DNA of 34,860 nt. It comes from Paludibacteraceae bacterium. Lineage in GTDB: Bacteria > Bacteroidota > Bacteroidia > Bacteroidales > Paludibacteraceae. This document shows positions 1 to 8,121 of this stretch, piece after piece. Under the pieces are notes generated by a model that was given only the letters and a program-made list of their open reading frames with translations, was not told the DNA's origin and ran no database searches. How positions within the stretch are numbered: the first letter of the stretch is position 1; every line of letters begins with the position of its first letter. The translations under genes were made by a program, and so were the position numbers. The stretch is from NCBI GenBank assembly GCA_024401535.1, contig JAKSKX010000021.1, positions 1 to 34,860 of the forward strand. The letters are read 5' to 3'.

Positions 1-107
1 GAGATACTCAGTTTCAGTTTCTTTTGAATCCGTTTAATATGACTATGTTAAACGATGATAGATTAAAGGTTATCTTGATTAAGACTCGAGGTAAGTTTCA
101 TAGATAG
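1..107 (+). CDS. possible 3' end of an unrecognised gene (partial at window edge)
   Basis: An open frame (codons starting at position 3) runs from the window edge to a TAG at 105-107 and encodes 34 residues ending in LKVILIKTRGKFHR. The alternating hydrophobic/polar pattern (TQFQFLLNPF, then RLKVILIKT) would suit the last strands of a beta-barrel or beta-rich envelope protein, but the fragment is too short to name. A competing frame (codons from position 2) ends at 37 in RYSVSVSFESV and also looks like a barrel end. The downstream lipoprotein has its own promoter-like box, so the two need not be co-transcribed. Confidence is low. Confidence 0.35.
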   Translation, partial: DTQFQFLLNPFNMTMLNDDRLKVILIKTRGKFHR

Positions 108-205
108 TAGTGTAAGAAGGCTAATCTATTCTTTTCTTTTTTTTGATAATTATATGTCTGTGCTTAAAATATTCAGTAAAAACTTTTTTTTTTTAAGCGA
201 ATATT

Positions 206-213
206 TATCTTTG
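206..213 (+). promoter_or_regulatory. promoter -7 box (TATCTTTG) of the beta-helix lipoprotein gene
   Basis: TATCTTTG matches the Bacteroidota -7 consensus TAnnTTTG and lies 30 bases before the ATG at 244. No TTTG -33 box is visible; that position falls in a T-run. The box lies downstream of the longer in-frame start at 154, which supports the start at 244. Confidence 0.6.
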
Positions 214-243
214 CTTCGATATATAATATTTAAATTCAAAAAA

Positions 244-1542
244 ATGAAAAGAGATTGGAAGTATTGGGCGCTATTAGGAGCCGTTGTACTAGCTGGTGGT
301 TTTTCTTCTTGTTCTGATGACGAAGAGGATGAGAAGCCAGAAACTCCAGCTAAGGTAGATGTAAAAACAATTCACTTGAATGGATACATCACAAAAGATT
401 CAGTTCTTAAGGATTTAGGTTTAGATGTTGATTACATCATAGACGATCAGTTGACTGTTCAGGATAATGCAAAGTTAACTATCGAGCCTGGTGTAACTAT
501 CAATTTCGCAGAAAAGCGCGGCTATTTGCTTTGCGAAGATAATGCTGCTTTGAACATGGAGGGAACAGCAGAGAAACCTATCGTTTTGCAGGGTTCTTAC
601 CCAGTAAGAGGTTCTTGGGCTAATGTTATTTTCCAAACAAACAGACCAGAGAATAAGATGGCTTATGTCAAGCTTCTTAACGGTGGTAGCGATGCAGAGA
701 ATGGTGTTTTGGCAATCACAAACGAAGGTTCAGTATCTGTCAAGAACTGTAAGATTGACGGATCTCTTGGTGCCGGTGTATATAACGTATTCGCTGACAA
801 GGCATTGACTGCATTCGAGAACGATACTATCACCAATGCGTCAAAGTCTGCTATGCTATTGCAGAGCTATGGCTTCCTTGAGAATATCGCTGCTAACAAC
901 GTATTCTATGGAAATGGTGCTAACGGTATCGAGTTTGCCGGTTATGCAAATGTAATCGAAAAGACTGTTACTTTCAACAACTTGGGTTATGACTATATCA
1001 TCAACTCTGACATGACAATCCAGGACGAAGGCTTGATGATTGTCAACGACAGCGTGACATTCAAGTTCGGTAACGGTGTAGGTGTATGGATTCCAAGCGG
1101 TCTTATCCAGGTTAACGGTACAGCAGAGAAGCCTGTAGTATTCACTGGTACTAAGGACGAGGCTGGTTTCTGGAGAGGTATCACATTCGAGAGCAACACT
1201 CAGAACCAGGGAGGAAGCTACATCAAGAACTGCGAGTTCAAGAATGCAGCTGACAAGGAAGGCGAGGACAACTCTGCGCTATACGTTCATACAGGGTACA
1301 CTGAAGGAGTAAAGCTTATTTCTTTGGAGAATGTCAAGTTTACTAACGTTCTTAACTATGCGTTGTCTGTTCTTTGGGATGGAAACAGAAAGGAAATCGA
1401 GGGATTAGATGCAAGCAATTTGTCTTTCGAGAACTGCGGACATAACGTATTCGTTGACCTTGACGGTGCATTGAACATGTCATTTGCAGAGGGATACGGA
1501 GCATTCTTCGACTCTTTGGAAGAAGTAGAGATTGCTGAATAA
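244..1542 (+). CDS. surface-exposed lipoprotein with right-handed beta-helix repeats
   Basis: A 432-residue exported lipoprotein. The start at 244 is chosen because it begins a clean lipoprotein signal (MKRDWKYW, hydrophobic core, lipobox GFSSC with Cys23) and follows a TAnnTTTG box; the in-frame extension from 154 would bury the signal. Cys23 is followed by SDDEEDE, an acidic stretch like the lipoprotein export signal that sends Bacteroidota lipoproteins to the cell surface. The mature part has short beta-strand repeats typical of parallel beta-helix proteins, including LTIEPGVTINF (about residues 80-90) and two GTAEKP(I/V)V turns with GSW/GFW motifs, the latter suggesting two similar halves. 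No catalytic residues are recognisable. A role in binding or adhesion at the surface is inference. A strong terminator follows. Confidence 0.85.
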   Translation: MKRDWKYWALLGAVVLAGGFSSCSDDEEDEKPETPAKVDVKTIHLNGYITKDSVLKDLGLDVDYIIDDQLTVQDNAKLTIEPGVTINFAEKRGYLLCEDNAALNMEGTAEKPIVLQGSYPVRGSWANVIFQTNRPENKMAYVKLLNGGSDAENGVLAITNEGSVSVKNCKIDGSLGAGVYNVFADKALTAFENDTITNASKSAMLLQSYGFLENIAANNVFYGNGANGIEFAGYANVIEKTVTFNNLGYDYIINSDMTIQDEGLMIVNDSVTFKFGNGVGVWIPSGLIQVNGTAEKPVVFTGTKDEAGFWRGITFESNTQNQGGSYIKNCEFKNAADKEGEDNSALYVHTGYTEGVKLISLENVKFTNVLNYALSVLWDGNRKEIEGLDASNLSFENCGHNVFVDLDGALNMSFAEGYGAFFDSLEEVEIAE

Positions 1543-1565
1543 GGTTTTATTTAAGTTAAATATTA

Positions 1566-1598
1566 GGAGGACATGTCAATTCGACATGTCCTCTTTTT
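1566..1598 (+). terminator. intrinsic terminator after the beta-helix lipoprotein
   Basis: A perfect 11-bp stem (1567-1577 with 1583-1593) encloses a 5-base loop and is followed by a T-run. It begins 24 bases after the stop codon. Confidence 0.85.
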
Positions 1599-1630
1599 GT
1601 TTCAGTTCTTATGGAATTGTTAGTTTTCTC

Positions 1631-1667
1631 AAAGTGTAAGTAAAATCGAGTGTTTTGCTTACACTTT
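1631..1667. repeat. inverted repeat of a 15-bp word upstream of amtB (operator or second terminator)
   Basis: Left arm AAAGTGTAAGTAAAA (1631-1645) pairs with right arm TTTTGCTTACACTTT (1653-1667), with one G-T wobble and a 7-base loop. A T-run continues after the right arm, so it could act as a terminator. The same word recurs exactly as a third, direct copy at 1736-1750 next to the amtB promoter, which argues for a protein-binding site. The two readings are not exclusive. Confidence 0.65.
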
Positions 1668-1735
1668 TTTCTTTTTAATACATTTTGAACCCAAAATTGA
1701 AAGTTCAGGTTCTTTTTTAGAATTCTTGAACAAAC

Positions 1736-1750
1736 AAAGTGTAAGCAAAA
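1736..1750 (+). promoter_or_regulatory. third copy of the 15-bp word, candidate amtB operator
   Basis: AAAGTGTAAGCAAAA is identical to the reverse complement of the right arm at 1653-1667. It ends 13 bases before the -7 box at 1764 and so occupies the -33 region, where no TTTG box is present. This placement fits an activator site, or a repressor site, controlling the ammonium transporter. The regulator is not known from this window. Confidence 0.5.
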
Positions 1751-1763
1751 ACGATATAAATTG

Positions 1764-1771
1764 TAATTTTG
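1764..1771 (+). promoter_or_regulatory. amtB promoter -7 box (TAATTTTG)
   Basis: TAATTTTG fits TAnnTTTG. A transcript from here would have an A-rich leader of about 65 bases before the ATG at 1844. The usual upstream TTTG is missing, and the repeated 15-bp word sits there instead. Confidence 0.6.
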
Positions 1772-1843
1772 CAAGCGAAAATGAGATACATTTTAGACAA
1801 AGAGTTAAATTATTCACGTAAAACTAACAAAAAGAAATAAATT

Positions 1844-3238
1844 ATGCAAAAGAGATGGATCATTCTGTTCGCCTTCATGCTTATAATTAGCATTATGGGA
1901 TTGTTCTTGCCCGGCGAGGTGGACATGTCGTTCGGAGTAGAATTGAGCGAGGGTGCGCAGCTTGTAGCTAATGTGGCGTGGTTGATTACCGCTACAATTT
2001 TTGTGTTGATGATGACTCCGGGTTTGTCATTCTTCTACGGAGGTATGGTTAGAGAGAAGAACGTTATTTCCACAATGTTGCAGAGTTTCGTTGCAATGGG
2101 TATCATAAGCGTTCTTTGGGTTGTGTTCGGTTTCAGCATGTGTTTCGGTAAGTCTGTAGGCGGTATCATCGGAGACCCTTCCACTTACTTCTTCATGCAG
2201 AACGCCGGAGGTGCTTGTTCAGACAGCAACTTTGTTTCTGCATTGCCAATTCCTATTGCGCTATACGCATTGTTCCAGATGAAGTTTGCAATCATCACAC
2301 CTTCGCTAATTACAGGTTCATTTGCTGAGAGAGTTCGTTTCTCTGGTTACTTGTTCTTCATGATATTCTTCTTCGTGTTCATCTACTGTCCTTTGGCACA
2401 CTGTACATGGCATCCGGATGGTTTGTTCGGTAGCCTTCATGTAAAGGACTTTGCAGGAGGAATTGTGGTTCATGCATCTTCAGGAGTTGCTGCTCTTGCC
2501 GGTGCTATCTTCTTGGGAAAGAGACAGGAGAGCGGAAGCCATCAGCCTGCTAACGTACCGTTCGTACTTCTTGGTGCTGCATTGCTTTGGTTGGGTTGGT
2601 TCGGTTTCAACGCAGGTTCTTCACTTGCTGCAGACGGAATGGCAATTCGTGCATTCTTGAACACTAATACAGCTTCTGCAGTTGCAATGATTACTTGGGT
2701 TGTGTTCGACTGTTTGAGAGGCCGTAAGCCTTCTGCAATGGGTTCTGCCGTAGGTGCTGTTGTTGGTTTGGTTGCAATCACTCCTTCTGCTGGTTGGGTA
2801 AGTGTTGGCGAGAGTATTTTCATCTCGTTCGTAACAACTATCTGCTGTAACGTCGCTGTATATTACAAGAACAAGTCTGGACGTCTTGACGATGCTCTTG
2901 ATGTATTCCCAACGCACGGACTTGGTGGTATTATCGGAACATTGATGACTGGTATATTTGTTTACTCGCACGAGGCTCCAGAGGTTCAGGCAGAGATTTC
3001 TCACTTGCACTACTTCCTAAACCATACAATGGTAATGGTCGGTGTGATTGTCTATACTTTCGTAGTTAGCTACGGTTTGTATTGGGTGACAAACAAGATG
3101 ATTCCTATGCGTGTAAGCAAGGAGAGCGAGAAGGTAGGTCTTGACCGCAGCCAGCACGACGAGATGTACGGTTCAGAGGCTGTTGTTGAAAGAGAGCTTG
3201 CAGAGTACTTCGAGCATACTTCTGAGGACAAGAAATAA
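1844..3238 (+). CDS. amtB: ammonium transporter, Amt/MEP family
   Basis: A 464-residue inner-membrane protein that conducts ammonium/ammonia. It has a cleavable-looking N-terminal hydrophobic segment and about 11 further membrane helices. Family hallmarks are TPGLSFFYGGMVR (58-70), GSFAERVRF (158-166), and the pore histidine pair His210 (GIVVHASSG) and His358 (FPTHGLGG). The soluble C-terminal tail (about 420-464) is acidic and ends EDKK. In many bacteria a P-II regulator gene (glnK) sits beside amtB; here the downstream gene is convergent and unrelated, so amtB is a single gene with its own promoter and terminator. Nitrogen-dependent control is likely from family knowledge, and the repeated 15-bp word upstream is the candidate site. 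Confidence 0.95.
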   Translation: MQKRWIILFAFMLIISIMGLFLPGEVDMSFGVELSEGAQLVANVAWLITATIFVLMMTPGLSFFYGGMVREKNVISTMLQSFVAMGIISVLWVVFGFSMCFGKSVGGIIGDPSTYFFMQNAGGACSDSNFVSALPIPIALYALFQMKFAIITPSLITGSFAERVRFSGYLFFMIFFFVFIYCPLAHCTWHPDGLFGSLHVKDFAGGIVVHASSGVAALAGAIFLGKRQESGSHQPANVPFVLLGAALLWLGWFGFNAGSSLAADGMAIRAFLNTNTASAVAMITWVVFDCLRGRKPSAMGSAVGAVVGLVAITPSAGWVSVGESIFISFVTTICCNVAVYYKNKSGRLDDALDVFPTHGLGGIIGTLMTGIFVYSHEAPEVQAEISHLHYFLNHTMVMVGVIVYTFVVSYGLYWVTNKMIPMRVSKESEKVGLDRSQHDEMYGSEAVVERELAEYFEHTSEDKK

Positions 3239-3280
3239 GGTTATACAAGTAAGTGCCATAACAATAGATTGTTTTTGGAA

Positions 3281-3316
3281 AAGGGGATATGTCATTAGAT
3301 ATATCCTCTTTTTTGT
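3281..3316 (+). terminator. intrinsic terminator after amtB
   Basis: An 11-bp stem with two G-T wobbles (3283-3293 with 3298-3308), a 4-base loop, and a T-run on the plus strand. It lies about 45 bases after the stop codon. Confidence 0.75.
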
Positions 3317-3463
3317 TGACTCGTTACACTTAGTCGATTTTTATTTGTCGTATTTATAAGAACTGAAGTTTGTATTTAGTATGGTGGAGAATAACGAATA
3401 AGAGTCCACATTTAGTGTAGTGCAGACTCTTATGATGGTGTGTGTTATTATTTTACTCAGTAA

Positions 3464-5653
3464 TTATTCTGAGCGATATAGAACAACTGACGAAGAATAA
3501 AACTCATCAAAGGTGTCAAGAATGTTCAATATTTTGCTCCACTCACTGCTCTTGAAGTAAATGTTGTTGATATTCCAGCTTACACCTATAATTATTTTAT
3601 CATCTTCTATTTTTGCGTTGGACTCGAATCCTCCGCAGTCATTTTTTGTGTTTTTGTTTAAGTAATCTATATTCTTTACAGTATATCCTTTAGGAATGTT
3701 TAGAGTAATATTGTACTCGTCCTTGAATGTGTTATTAAAGTATATATCTGACTTACGCTCTGTGTCGTAATGAAAAGAATTTTTTTCAGCCAATAGGTGA
3801 CCTACAGAAATGACTTTTGTTCCATCTGCATTTTTTATCATTGCATCTACTCGGCAGTTTGACGAATATCGTAAAACTGTATCATTAGGAACTAAACCAA
3901 GAGAGTGAAGTTTGTAGTCATAGACTTTTTCTACATTGTTGCAGAAATAGTTCTTTGCCTCTCGTTCGTACATTCTTTCTATCTTAGTTTTGTCTTCTTC
4001 TGTATAGTTTCTATAATTGGGTACTGAGAACGGCATTTTAGATGCACGAAGATCTTCTATAGCAGTCTTCTTTATATCATAGTATGCTCTAATAGTGGAA
4101 TCATATTGGACAAAAGTACCTAACTTCTTTCTCATTCCATTTCTTCCGCTTCCATATAGAGCAACCTCACGATTTACATCTAGAGCATAAGGATTTTCGT
4201 CAGATATTTTAGCATCTATTGTGTAAGTTGTTTTGTTTTCTTCTGGTGTTGCAATAGGAATTTTCTTAGTAGAAATTTCGTTATTGTCTGCCTTAAAATG
4301 TAATTTCAGCCTTTTTCCTGTAAATTTGCAAATACCAGCAGTTTCTCCTTCGTATTGAGGCATTTTGTCCGATGCACTTGGATAGTCAGAAAAAGTATTA
4401 TAATATAATTTACCCGTACTATTTATCATTATGGCATAGTCATATTCGTCTGCATAACCTCTTATTACATTGTCTGCAGAAAAGTAGTTGTTGTTAGGTA
4501 AGAGAACGAGGCTTTTCTGAATCTTAAACTCGGATAGTAGTTCGACAAATCTATTTAAAAAAGAAATTTCACTATATCCGTTATAAGGGTAAATGCAGAG
4601 AACTTTATTTCTATAGACATCGAATAGAGCATCTGCTTTTTGTTCTTCAGTTAGATTTGGGTGTTTCTTAAAGTAGTCGCGAGCCCATAAACTGGTTAAT
4701 TTTGCTGCTTCTATTGTTGAAGTAGCCCCACTATAAAATGATTTAAAAGAAAGCCATCCAAAGCCATTACCATAGATGATTTTGTTGTCTGCTTTGCGTA
4801 CAACGCCAGCCTTTGAATTATTGTCAAAAGATTGGTCTTCGCAGAACATATTAGTTTTAGAGAAGAAGATTCTAAAGAAAGGATTTGTGCGATATTTGTT
4901 AGTAAATTTTACTTGTTCGCGCTTTGGCAAATCTTTGCTCTCTACATCTACCAAGTATCTATCTTTTTCGATTTTATTCTTGACAATGATATTGTCGTCA
5001 GAAGTTGTATATCTTACTCTTGAAGGAGAATCGAAACTTCCGTGAAAACGAAAACTTTGAGTTGCTTCGTTAGAACTCAAGAAATATGTCATAGGGTCTA
5101 TACCTTTATCCCAGCCATAAGACTCCATTTCAGAGTAAAAGAAATACTCTAAAAGGTCTCCTTTTTGTAGATTAGGTACAGCGATTTTAGTAATATCACT
5201 ATTCTGTTTCCTTGCTTTGAGGTTAGAGTTTAACTTAATATAGTCATTAGAATTTAGGTTAACGACCTTGCCATTTTGCTTGAAAATTCTAATACCTACT
5301 ACATTCTTCTGCCCATCATTATTGTTCTTATATTTGATAGTAGAATACTCCTCGATAGCACTATTGTCATTGATTTTTAAAAGCTGTCGAGTTAGCATTT
5401 TGTATTTGATATTCGCTAAGGCTATCTTTGTGTTATTATTGAATGCATCACCAATTAACTCGTGATATTCAGCCAATACAACAACGCGTTCATCCTTGTA
5501 TTTAGGATCAACATTATGATTATCGAACTCTGGCATATCTGTTCTTGCCCATACCTCGTTGATTATTTTTTCTTCGTCAGATAGTCTTTTTTTAGCGAAC
5601 GAAGATAATGTTACTAACATCATTAGTAGCATCAATATATAACTTTTCTTCAT
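3464..5653 (-). CDS. DUF3857-like exported protein with degenerate transglutaminase fold
   Basis: A 729-residue protein with a signal peptide (about residues 1-20, ending SSFA-KK) and last in the six-gene operon. Its layout parallels the upstream neighbour: a beta-rich N-terminal half of DUF3857 type, a helical core at about 343-425, then a beta-rich C-terminal half. In the core, DVYRNKV and FVELLSEFKIQKSLVLL align with EWVQSNI and a similar helix-strand in the neighbour. The transglutaminase Cys, His and Asp are absent: the equivalent stretches read YSEISF, DYAIMI and YYNTFS. It is probably a non-catalytic paralogue. The start overlaps the stop of the upstream gene by one base (TAATG), implying coupled translation. 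The substrate or binding target is unknown. The gene is visibly AT-rich compared with uvrA or porW. Confidence 0.75.
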   Translation of the reverse strand: MKKSYILMLLMMLVTLSSFAKKRLSDEEKIINEVWARTDMPEFDNHNVDPKYKDERVVVLAEYHELIGDAFNNNTKIALANIKYKMLTRQLLKINDNSAIEEYSTIKYKNNNDGQKNVVGIRIFKQNGKVVNLNSNDYIKLNSNLKARKQNSDITKIAVPNLQKGDLLEYFFYSEMESYGWDKGIDPMTYFLSSNEATQSFRFHGSFDSPSRVRYTTSDDNIIVKNKIEKDRYLVDVESKDLPKREQVKFTNKYRTNPFFRIFFSKTNMFCEDQSFDNNSKAGVVRKADNKIIYGNGFGWLSFKSFYSGATSTIEAAKLTSLWARDYFKKHPNLTEEQKADALFDVYRNKVLCIYPYNGYSEISFLNRFVELLSEFKIQKSLVLLPNNNYFSADNVIRGYADEYDYAIMINSTGKLYYNTFSDYPSASDKMPQYEGETAGICKFTGKRLKLHFKADNNEISTKKIPIATPEENKTTYTIDAKISDENPYALDVNREVALYGSGRNGMRKKLGTFVQYDSTIRAYYDIKKTAIEDLRASKMPFSVPNYRNYTEEDKTKIERMYEREAKNYFCNNVEKVYDYKLHSLGLVPNDTVLRYSSNCRVDAMIKNADGTKVISVGHLLAEKNSFHYDTERKSDIYFNNTFKDEYNITLNIPKGYTVKNIDYLNKNTKNDCGGFESNAKIEDDKIIIGVSWNINNIYFKSSEWSKILNILDTFDEFYSSSVVLYRSE

Positions 5654-7605
5654 TACTTCTTATTGTTTTTCTTAGACTTGCTAACTTGTTTTTTGTCTGC
5701 TGTTTTTGACAAAACAACTTGTTCTAAATAACTCGCCTTTATTTGTTTGATATCATTATTCCACTCCTTAAATTGTTCTTTCTTTATGAGTGGATTTTTG
5801 ATAGTCAAGTTTCGTTTATAAGTCAGTTTGTTTCCTTTTATAATATATTGAGTGTTAAAAGAAAAATTAGGGTTGTCTATATTCTTGTTAGCAGGTTTGT
5901 AAGAAACGGTGTAATTAGCAGGAATCTCTAATTCTGCAACATAAGAATACACTTTCTTGTTTTTTAAGAAAAGATCAGTTGTACGCTTTTCTATATCTAC
6001 ATCTCCATATATCATATTTTGCCAAAGATCCATAGATAAATAATATTTGCCATCAGCAAGAATTAGGTCAGATCTATCTTCGAATGGGTATTCTATGCTA
6101 ATAGTAGAATCCGAAGCACTGAGCGAAGAAACTTTGATATTTCTTTCTTTCTCTGGCAATCCTATAAATCCCGATGAATGTAGAGTACTCATAAGTTCGT
6201 TATCATTGTCTTCTAATAAAGATAAGAATCGTGCTTTATTATCTCCCTTGAATGTATTTTTAAGTGTACCTTTTAATTTGTTTTGATCGATAGCAAATTT
6301 AATAGATACACTATCTGTATTTTGTTTAGGAGAAACTTCTGGAATACGAGTTAAGATGCAATTTACCCCGTTAGAAACCATAGCAGGTCTTCCTTCTATA
6401 GAACTTGGATAAACTCCTACAGTTAAGTATTGATTTGTTGCATCAAGATAAATAGTGTCTTTACCTAAGATAGCGGCGCAAATTGCGTGATTATCTACAG
6501 CAAGAGATGGAGTACTGTAGTCGTATGGAATATCATTTGTTCCTAACCATGTTAAGCGAGCATCAATACCTACGCAACCAAGCATTTTGCAGAGAAGATT
6601 AGCCATACCTTTGCAGTCACCATATTTGTTGTCAAAGACTTCATGTGCAATTTGAGGTCTATATCCTGCCATTCCGTCCTCGAATGCAATGTAACGAATA
6701 TTACTCTGTACCCATTCATAGATTGTAGCCAACTTTTCTTTGTCGTTTTTACAATCTGCGGTGATTTGTTTAGTTTCTGTGCACAAACTATCTGTTATCT
6801 CAACATTCTGGGCTATCAATGATTGGTACCACTCATATTGTTTTTGTGCTGTCGGGAAAAACTCTACTTCTTTATTCTTTGAAACATTAGCAGATTTATA
6901 TACAAAAAGTAGGCTTGGTTGATTCCATGATATACTTCTCGATCTATTCTCTGACTTATATGCCTTTAAGTTATCTATAGAGTATGTGTAGATAGTTTCG
7001 TTCTTTTTATTTGTTATGGTTTTCTTTATTGAGGAGTTGAAGTTAAATTCTTTAATCTCCATGTTTAACCAAGATGGGACAGAAATCTTAACAACTTTAT
7101 TTAGTGTAAATAAGTCTTCGGTAAGGAGTATGCGACTCAAGTAGAACATCTTAGGATAGTTTACCTTGTAAGATATCGTTGCAACATCTCCTTTTTGTAT
7201 AGTACTGTATGATAAAGTACAAATGTTGTATCCGTCATAAAAAATGCCATCACTTGTGGTGTTTGAAGAGTGTCTAATGCCTATTCTTGGAGCTGTAACG
7301 ACTTCGCTATTTATTGAATTAGATTCGTTGTCGTATGCAACATAAGTGGCATAGTAGTCTCCGTAACGCACAGATGTATATTTCTTTGAGACAGACATAT
7401 TTGCAGAAACATTGCCATCGCTTTTATCGAATACGATTTCTTGAGTTGACTTTATTACGATGTGATTTTCTTCTGGCTCAAGTAACGGAAGATATTGTTC
7501 GATATCCTTAATTTTTTCTTCCTTAGCGCTGACATAGAAGGAATTAAGCGTAAGTAAGGCAAGAAGTATCAAAACGCCCTTCTTCCTTATAAATCTTTTA
7601 AACAT
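5653..7605 (-). CDS. DUF3857 / transglutaminase-like exported protein
   Basis: A 650-residue protein with a short basic N-terminus and a signal peptide (about 1-27, SFYVSA-KEE). The N-terminal half resembles DUF3857, a beta-sandwich usually found in front of transglutaminase domains in Bacteroidota. The transglutaminase-like core has all three catalytic positions: Cys331 (YGDCKGMANLL), His373 (VDNHAICA) and Asp388 (IYLDATNQ). The C-terminal region is beta-rich and ends in a Lys-rich tail (KKQVSKSKKNNKK). Family members may act as cysteine peptidases, amidases or crosslinkers; the substrate here is unknown. It follows the small membrane protein gene by 3 bases and overlaps the degenerate paralogue by one, so the two paralogues are almost certainly made together in the envelope. 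Confidence 0.85.
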   Translation of the reverse strand: MFKRFIRKKGVLILLALLTLNSFYVSAKEEKIKDIEQYLPLLEPEENHIVIKSTQEIVFDKSDGNVSANMSVSKKYTSVRYGDYYATYVAYDNESNSINSEVVTAPRIGIRHSSNTTSDGIFYDGYNICTLSYSTIQKGDVATISYKVNYPKMFYLSRILLTEDLFTLNKVVKISVPSWLNMEIKEFNFNSSIKKTITNKKNETIYTYSIDNLKAYKSENRSRSISWNQPSLLFVYKSANVSKNKEVEFFPTAQKQYEWYQSLIAQNVEITDSLCTETKQITADCKNDKEKLATIYEWVQSNIRYIAFEDGMAGYRPQIAHEVFDNKYGDCKGMANLLCKMLGCVGIDARLTWLGTNDIPYDYSTPSLAVDNHAICAAILGKDTIYLDATNQYLTVGVYPSSIEGRPAMVSNGVNCILTRIPEVSPKQNTDSVSIKFAIDQNKLKGTLKNTFKGDNKARFLSLLEDNDNELMSTLHSSGFIGLPEKERNIKVSSLSASDSTISIEYPFEDRSDLILADGKYYLSMDLWQNMIYGDVDIEKRTTDLFLKNKKVYSYVAELEIPANYTVSYKPANKNIDNPNFSFNTQYIIKGNKLTYKRNLTIKNPLIKKEQFKEWNNDIKQIKASYLEQVVLSKTADKKQVSKSKKNNKK

Positions 7606-7608
7606 GAT

Positions 7609-8109
7609 TTATTTATTTTTTATTTTTGTCTTTAATAAGGTTATTACTTCGTTCATTTCTTCCTCTGAACTGAAGCTCTTTTTGTCTATAGGGAAAAACT
7701 CTGCTTTTGAAAGGAATAACACTATATATTCCTTTCTGATTTCCAGTCTTTCCATAATGTCATACCTGTATGTTGCGTGAGCATTTTGTGTTTTCCCATT
7801 GCTCAAAGTACTTTCCATTTCGTCATCTCTAAAAATATATGAGCAATGGTAGGCAGAGTCACCCATAGCACTTTTGAAATGTGCTTTTATTATGAAAGGA
7901 AACCTAATGAGATATATAATTGCAAATACTATGAAAATCATCAGACCAGGCTGAACCTCACCTGTGTTAATATAGGACACAACATTTATGATGCTAAATA
8001 AAATTAGGAAAAACAAAATGATAACTATTGATTTCCTATAATTTTTATTGTATAGCGCAATCTTGCTCAACTGCTGATAAGTCAGTTCTGTTTCGTTTCT
8101 TATTTCCAT
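7609..8109 (-). CDS. small YcxB-like two-helix membrane protein
   Basis: 166 residues with two adjacent hydrophobic segments (about 28-46 and 55-75) followed by a soluble beta-rich domain of about 85 residues containing YIFRDDEMES and EYIVLFLSKAEFFPIDK. This architecture and the FFPIDKKSF-type ending resemble the YcxB-like family of uncharacterised bacterial membrane proteins. The function is not known. It is tightly packed in the operon: 12 bases after the 7TM-HD phosphodiesterase and 3 bases before the transglutaminase-like gene. The AT-rich composition matches the two downstream genes more than the upstream ones. Confidence 0.65.
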   Translation of the reverse strand: MEIRNETELTYQQLSKIALYNKNYRKSIVIILFFLILFSIINVVSYINTGEVQPGLMIFIVFAIIYLIRFPFIIKAHFKSAMGDSAYHCSYIFRDDEMESTLSNGKTQNAHATYRYDIMERLEIRKEYIVLFLSKAEFFPIDKKSFSSEEEMNEVITLLKTKIKNK

Positions 8110-8121
8110 ATTACTAATGTT

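Noticed and set aside
154-243. N-terminal extension of the beta-helix lipoprotein
   Set aside because: The extra residues precede the promoter -7 box at 206-213 and would bury the lipoprotein signal peptide that starts at 244.
2621-3010. Minus-strand open frame opposite amtB
   Set aside because: It lies wholly opposite a well-supported transporter gene and has no recognisable features.
3398-3433. Inverted repeat as terminator of the six-gene operon
   Set aside because: The 9-bp arms (ATAAGAGTC / GACTCTTAT) are real, but no T-run follows on either strand, so I did not annotate a terminator.
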